Assembly (NCBI GenBank): GCA_045837725.1
Contig: JBEWZL010000232.1
Coordinates: forward strand, 496,001 to 560,000
Direction: 5' to 3'
DNA length: 64,000 nt
DNA from: Vermamoeba vermiformis
Taxonomy: Eukaryota > Tubulinea > Echinamoebida
Shown here piece by piece: positions 57,767 to 64,000 of this stretch; position 1 is the first letter of the stretch, and the number at the start of each line of letters is the position of its first letter. A model generated the notes under the pieces. The model saw only the letters and a list, made by a program, of their open reading frames with translations. It searched no databases and was not told the DNA's origin. The position numbers were made by a program, and so were the translations under genes.

Positions 57767-59739
57767 ATGAACCTCTTGCTAGTTATTCTAGGAATCATTG
57801 CCGCTGGATCCGTTTGGATGTACAGCGCGATCAGACGATGGGGCGATGAAGGTAACAGCCGCTTCAAAGAGGGCAAAGACATACCTGGACCACCGCGTCA
57901 CTGGCTATTAGGAAATATCAAACACGTAAGGCTTATCAAACAAATTGGAATTGAAGTACTAATTTTCTGGATGTAGATGGATCCAAACTGTACTCACATT
58001 AAATTTCATAACATGATCGAGCAGTACGGCAAGGTAAGTTAATTAGTTATTATATTTAATGGATTGCAATTAATTAGCTAATTGAAATTGCAGGTTTGCC
58101 GCTTTTGGGCAGGTCCGCTGTTTAAGTACGTGAAAACTCGATTCAGATTTATGTTCTGCATTTAGAAAGCAACCTGAAACTGAAACAATATAAATTTAGG
58201 TTCGTGGTCGTATCTGACCCTAAATTCGTCGAGCAAGTTCTCGTGCACCAGCGAGACAACTACACGAACTCAGATCAGTTCCGTGAGGCGATGGGCAGCA
58301 TCTCGCCAAATGGTCTTATTGTTATTGAAGGTGAACATTGGGCCAAATTGCGTCGTTTGACGCAAGCTGCATTGCAGATTTCGAAACTCCGTCAGATGCC
58401 ACCGCTGGTAGAAAAGTGTTGCCACGACATGTTTGCTGAATGGGAGAAGGCTGCAATTGCTAACGACCACGTGATTGATGTTAATACTAGCAGTGCTTCG
58501 CAAAAGCAAATCGTTATTGACAGCAAAGACTGGTTTGATAAGCTGTTGTTCGATGCTTTTGGCGAGTTTGGCTACGGCTACAATTTCAACACTATTCAAG
58601 GCAAGAACTTGGACATTTCTGACGCCACAAAGGCTCTTTGGACTGCGATCAAGTAAGACTCTTTTCCTTCTTTTCATCTCACGAGACCTCCGTCGAGATC
58701 TGGATCCGCACTCCACAAAAATTCAAGTGTCAACCTTAATTCCGATATCGATACTAATGGCCTTTTAGGTTCCGCACTGTTCTACCATTCAAGTTTTTGT
58801 ACAAATTGCCCACTGCTTCCAACAAGAAATTCGCTGCTGCGAAGAAGCTTGTCCAAGACTTTACGAAAGGGTTGATTGAAATGAAGAAAGAGCGCGTTAA
58901 ACGAGAACATATTACCGAGCCTGAAGACCTCTTAACAGCGCTTTTGCTCGCAGCTGAAAAGGGAGAGAGCTTGACCGAGGAAGAAGTGCTCGATAACATC
59001 ATCTTGTTTTACTTTGGCAGCTTTGAAACGACCTCGAACACTTTGGCGTTTACGTTGGACTTCATTGCCACTAATCCCGAAGTTCAACAGCGAATCATTG
59101 AAGAGGTAAGTCTTGTTTTACTTAACTAAAGTCCAACGACTAATTTGTTGTTTCAGATTAATCCTCAGGGCGGCAAATTGGATTATTTCAACATGCCTTA
59201 TTTGGACAACGTTATCAAAGAGTCAATGAGATTGAGACCAACTTCGTTAGCTATCCCACGTACTGCGTTAGTAGATCATATCGTTGAAGGATGGAAGGTG
59301 CCTAAAGGTTCAATCATTACCATGAACATCTATGAGATGGGACGCGATCCGGGTATGAAATCCGATCCGCGCAAAATTTGACTTACTTATGCTACTCTTA
59401 TAGCACTCTGGGGATGCTCTACGCGGGAAGAAGTCGATCGATTCGATCCTGATCGTTGGAACAATGCTGAGCATGCTGAGATCCGTCGTTACACGTACTT
59501 GCCCTTCGGAGCCGGATCTCGCATGTGCGTCGGCATGAAATTGGCTAATTTAGGTAAGGATGCTATATAAACTCAGTGAAACACTACTTACACGCTGTAT
59601 TGTAGAAATGAAGGTCGTGTTGACTGAGATCTTGCGTCGTTACGTTGTTTCTCCGGATCCAAAGAGACCGCTAGAGCTTTATACCGACAGCACTTTGCAA
59701 CCAAGAGGCGCTTGGGTTATATTAACTCCTCGTAAATAA
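57767..59739 (+). CDS. Cytochrome P450 monooxygenase
   Basis: Eight exons: join(57767..57925,57977..58033,58094..58125,58200..58652,58769..59105,59157..59352,59404..59553,59606..59739), 505 aa. A short N-terminal membrane anchor (MNLLLVILGIIAAGSVWMYS) leads to the proline hinge IPGPPRHWLLGN, as in ER-bound class II P450s. The I helix carries FGSFETTSNTLAF, the K helix ESMRLRP (ExxR), and the heme loop FGAGSRMCVGMKLA with the cysteine ligand at 453. All signature residues are present. It should use NADPH-P450 reductase to oxidise a lipophilic substrate; the substrate cannot be told from sequence. AATAAA lies near 59773, and the next gene starts 118 bp after the stop. Confidence 0.96.
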
Positions 59740-59857
59740 TTTGCTTTCTGAAAGCTGGTGTTCCGTTTGTAAATAAAGAACTTCCGCTTGTACCCAAAAA
59801 TTAGTGCGTTGTGTCAATAGATTAACACAATCAAAGCACTGCTTCTTGTAGAAGAAA

Positions 59858-62800
59858 ATGGAGCAACAACATTGCTTTAGTAATTTGCCGACAGAGGCTC
59901 TATTTAGCTTTTTTTGCTCGCTTGATCCATTCCTGCTCGGTAAGTTCCAGATTTTATTCAAAAATTCAAATGAAGCGAATCGTTAAAATTAATTTGAATA
60001 CTTGGAATATACTGATTCAAGATTTAAAATAATTTTGGCCGTTTCGTATTGATTCTGTGATGAATCGTGGGTCGCGATTCAGTCGCTAATTAATAATGAC
60101 CAATTTTAATGTTTTACCTTTTATGTATTATTTGATATAAACAACACCGTTCATTACAATTCCAGTAAATGCTTACCTTGTAATTTCGGCCATAATTCGT
60201 CATAATCGCGCAAAAATAAACACAAATACGACTTGATTAATTCAAAAATATTTTAGGCACGTACAGCACGGTTTGCAAAAAATGGGCACAGATGTGCAGA
60301 GACAACGAGCTGTGGAGGCAATATTGCATCGAAAGATGGGATAAAAACCCGAAAGAATCAGATTGTGCAAAGAACTGGCTTATTCCTGTTCGTGAAGGCG
60401 GTAAGAGAAGATGCCATTTCTGTTTTCGTTCTTTCGTAACATTTTGTTTGACAGGAGGATCCAAAGAAAATCGAATAGATTGGAGGAGATGCTATTTGCT
60501 ACGGTATTTTTATTGTATGCCGTATTTCTTATGGGCACTGCTCTAACATATTTCCAGATCGCATTACGATAGTGCCACCAAATTTTTTCAGCTTGTTCCT
60601 GAAAAGAAACAACGATTAGGATTCTTGAAAAGGAAGGGAAAGAAGGCAAGTCAAGCTGATGCTGATTTGTTTGCCAACGGCTGGCCTTCCGCTGAAGATC
60701 TGTTTAGTTTTGAAAAGCGCGTCAAGGCTGTTATTACAAAAATAACGAGCGATCCCAATGCATTTGATATAGACTATATGCCCGATCATACCTTGCTGTT
60801 CTTGTTCCTCGAGTTGGAATTATCAATATTGCGCCGGATCAACATCTCGCGTGTTAAATATCTTGGCTTTGCGGGACGATTTTTGGACCGTTTTCCCTCA
60901 TTTTCAAGAATTTATGCAGAAGAGGTGCCTCCAAGGTAGAATTTAAGACATTTGTTACTATTATATTCTGACAATCTGTTCAGACTTGTAGAGTTTGCCG
61001 CTCAGTACGCTGAATTAGCGGCAGAGAAAGATATTCCGTCGGATATAGTTGCAGAGTTATTTGAAAAGATAGCTAGTATCTTTATTGACTTAATTGGCAA
61101 TGTTGTTTTGCATCCCGAGTTCAGCGTCAACTTGACACGATTTATCTCCCTAATAATCTCGAGTTCAATGCAACCAATGAAAAACGGACTGGTAAGCAGC
61201 TTTTTATTAACGTATCTTATTGTTGATTCGTCTTTAAGAAACAATGGGCCTTTGAACAAGAAGACATGCGACCGACTTCACCGACCCAAAGTTTTGAACA
61301 GATATTGCATTTAATTACCAACGCTTTAAGTACGCAAATATAACTACTTTTTGATATTAATCGTTTGAAATTAGCTAACAAGCCTGACCTGGGAATGTCA
61401 ATATTTTCCGCTGCAATTAGATCTGCAATTGGACCAATTGAAACGAAAGAACAAATTATCACAATGCTATCCGTGATATCCGCAATTGCACAGGGTTGCA
61501 GACAGTATATACTGGACAATTCAAAAGCATTTATGACTACGTACGTTTAACTCGTCGAGTCTTCTAATTAATAACGATTGTACCAGCACAATTCTTCCGT
61601 ACTGGAAGCCCCTTCAAGATGCAGAGTATTTGGTTCCGTTACTGCACTTTGTCTCCTATGTACTTACTTGCACAACAGCGGTATGTCAACCAATGGCAGT
61701 TATGTTTAATAACACTTCTTTCAGGAAGTTATCCAAATGCAGTTTGTAAACGAGATAATACCACCACTTTTGGAAATGGCCAAGCACGAGAATCACAAGT
61801 AGGTTACATTTTTATGCCATCGTCGTCTAATAGATTTCTAGTGTACAACGCGAAGTTGCCCATTTTATTATTTCTTATTGTGCCTACTTGAACGACGAGG
61901 ATACATTAGTACCGTACCTAGCCGACCTATTGGAGGTCTTTTACGATTATTTTGAAAGCAAATATGCTTCTGTTCGCAAAGAAGCTGTTTTTGCCGTTAG
62001 TTCGTTGATCTTAACTTGCAGCACATCGTTCAGCAAGGTAATAACGTTTACGAAATGCAAGGAACATTACTAAAGTTTCGTCAACACAGAATAAAGATCG
62101 TATGATGAAAGAATTCCGAACATTGTTAGCAAATGGCAACGCATCAGATCGTGAAGCTGTGGTCGAAGCGCTATCGAGAATTGGAGTTGGTATTGGAGAC
62201 CAAAAATCAAGCATTGAAGCAGACATTGAAGTGCTGTACGATCAAGTCGTTGAAGACTGCAAGAGAGATCGTGACGCGCACTTAGATATGCTGTTGAAAA
62301 TGACTGAGTTCGAAGTTGAAGTGCTCGGTCCAAAGTTCTCGAAATACATTCCTTTCGTGCTTCCGTTGATCTTCGATAATGCGAGAATACCTGTCGTAGA
62401 AGAGAAGACCGAAGGTAAAGCAGATTAGTGAAATTGCTTACTAATTATTTGATAGACATTGAAATGGATGATGGCGAAGAGGTGCCAAACTTCAGCAAAC
62501 CAGTAAGCTTTAAGAACTCGTTGATCTATCACCAATTACTCAACTCTCTTAGGTCTTCTTAAAACAAGCCTCCGAAAGAAAAGACGCTGCGTTGGGAGCA
62601 ATTCTAAATATGCTTAGACAGTTTGACCGCACCATGTTTTTGCCGATTCATGAAGATATCGGCGCAGCAGTTAGACATATTATTACGAATCTCGAGCAAA
62701 ACGTTCATGGTACACACCCAATTTATGATAAACGAGAACTAACGTTCGGTTTAGAACAAGTTCGAATGGCAGGTGGTGTGTACAGCGAATACATTCAGAA

Positions 62801-64000
62801 GTTATTTGAGAAAGGAGACCCAGAATGGTGCACGACTGAACGAATGATGGAGTACTGGCTGAACAGCTCCAGCATGTTTGTAGAGAGCATCGATAATATT
62901 GATCTAATACAGACGAAATCTAGCTTTATGTTTCAACTTACTAAGGTACTTGTCTGATTGATCTAGAATACTTGGTGATTCCTTCATGATTAATTTCTTT
63001 ACTTAGATATTCAAACACTTATGTAAAGTCAGCACCCCTTCACAGCCGTTCTTGACTGACGCATTCATGCAAAGATTCACGGAGGAAACGTTCAGTGCAA
63101 TATGGTCACAATTCTATCGAGGTGAAGCACAAGGAATACCACCCGATGAGGTGCATGACTTCGGTTCGGAAGTAAGTCAATTCATAGTGTGCTCAAATTG
63201 ACAATAGAAATGTAGATTGTACATTTAATGGAAGCAGTATGTGCAACAAGTACAGACAAAGAGATATTTTGGAACTTCGCGGATCCAGTTTTACAAAGAA
63301 TCGCTGGAATATTCGAAGACCAAGGCCTTAATGAATATAGATGGTTTGACGCTTGTCTCATTTGCACTGTTTTCGATTATTTTGGCAATGAGTTTTTAAA
63401 CAACGACAGAGTAAGATCAACCACGCTGATTGTTGCATGCCGTTGGCTAACGTTTGATTTGTAGGCAGAGTACTTGCACTTAGTTGCGACCTGTAAAGAG
63501 GTTCAAACGAAAGAGATGTATCAGTGCCTTGCTAATTATTTAGGTACTTTAACAATATGAGCATAATTAATATAACTGACCGTATTTGGCAGGTGTAATG
63601 GCCCGAAAATATCCGAACCTTGTTCCTGTTCCGCTCCAGGAAGATGACGAGAACATTGATTGTAAGCTTTGCAATTGTTTACTCAACAGGTAGATTAACC
63701 CTTTGTTTTAGATCTTTTTAAGTACCTTGAGGACCTGTTGATCGGCGAAGAGTGCCAAAGAGATTCAGGACCAGCTGCCTACGACAATGCATTAAGTGCG
63801 TAATTGAGTAATTGAGTCGCTGATGTGCACAATAATCATTCCTGTTTAGTGGCTATGAGTGGTCTCGTGCTCTTTTTGGTGTCGCTTTACGAGCAGAATA
63901 CAAACAAAGAAAGTGACATAATTGGCCCACGTATCAAGACTCATTTTGCAACATTGACGAGTGCACTTCCTCCTGCTGATAATGGTGATCAAGAAGAAGC
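59858..64000 (+). CDS. F-box protein with karyopherin-like HEAT solenoid, copy 2 (cut by window end)
   Basis: Twenty exons visible: join(59858..59939,60257..60400,60455..60503,60558..60935,60984..61191,61239..61329,61375..61540,61587..61680,61725..61798,61842..62037,62090..62414,62456..62502,62553..62709,62755..62945,63007..63171,63216..63410,63465..63543,63593..63661,63712..63795,63850..>64000), about 981 of an expected 1045 aa. It begins MEQQHCFSNLPTEALFSFF and matches the gene at 46163-50416 exon for exon with the same intron phases, in the opposite orientation. The stretch GDQKSSIEADIEVLYDQVVE is identical in both. The first intron (59940-60256) is long at 317 nt. No stop or phase break is seen, so both copies look functional. 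As in copy 1, an F-box precedes HEAT/ARM-type helices; substrate unknown. Confidence 0.8.

Noticed and set aside
1-64000. Transposons, retroelements or virus-like insertions
   Set aside because: No reverse transcriptase, integrase, transposase or capsid-like frames and no long terminal repeats were seen; the long repeats are explained by gene duplication.

Overview
The window comes from a unicellular eukaryote with a compact, intron-rich genome. Nearly every gene is split by short AT-rich introns (about 45-100 nt) with GTAAGT-like donors and TAG/CAG acceptors, genes sit 100-1000 bp apart on both strands, and AATAAA lies just past most stops. Coding sequence is moderately GC, and the mix of F-box/HEAT, TPR-kinase, RhoGAP, half-size ABCA and secreted cellulase genes recalls an amoebozoan (protosteloid type). 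That lineage guess is inference, not proof. I rebuilt exon chains by hand; reading phase closes from start to stop in every complete gene.

Layout. 1-2000: end of a small membrane protein, a membrane-tethered cupredoxin (-), a small coiled-coil membrane protein (+). 2221-9790: DNA polymerase epsilon catalytic subunit, 17 exons, with three E2F-like sites upstream. 9982-10958: nucleoside diphosphate kinase. 11979-14564: secreted GH5 cellulase. 14992-16934: TPR-protein kinase. 17086-21239: RhoGAP protein (-). 21801-23775: SAM-BTB-SPRY protein (-). 24187-25580: zinc alcohol dehydrogenase (+). 25680-26351: very divergent histone H3-like protein with an acidic tail (-). 26952-31903: a divergent pair, an NRPS-like methyltransferase-adenylation-carrier-thioesterase enzyme (-) and a small protein (+) resembling proteins coded beside bacterial NRPS genes. 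32078-34809: four-pass membrane protein and an AMPK-gamma-like CBS protein (both -).

35545-45987 holds the most striking system: two tandem genes, each coding one continuous protein in which a half-size ABCA transporter runs through an added membrane helix into a PhoD-type phosphatase domain. In both copies the PhoD metal-binding motifs are substituted in the same way, so the domain looks like a conserved pseudo-phosphatase on the lumenal or outer face. 46163-50416 and 59858-64000+ are inverted paralogs fusing an F-box to a karyopherin-like HEAT solenoid. Between them lie exportin-4 (50676-55976, -), a 5S rRNA gene nested in one of its introns, a second cupredoxin (-) and a cytochrome P450 (+).

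Functional themes: DNA replication and nucleotide supply (POLE, NDPK), nuclear transport (XPO4, karyopherin-like F-box proteins), signalling (TPR kinase, RhoGAP, CBS protein), secondary metabolism and detoxification (NRPS-like pair, ADH, P450), and surface or wall proteins (cellulase, cupredoxins, ABCA-PhoD). I saw no retroelement, DNA transposon, CRISPR array or tRNA.
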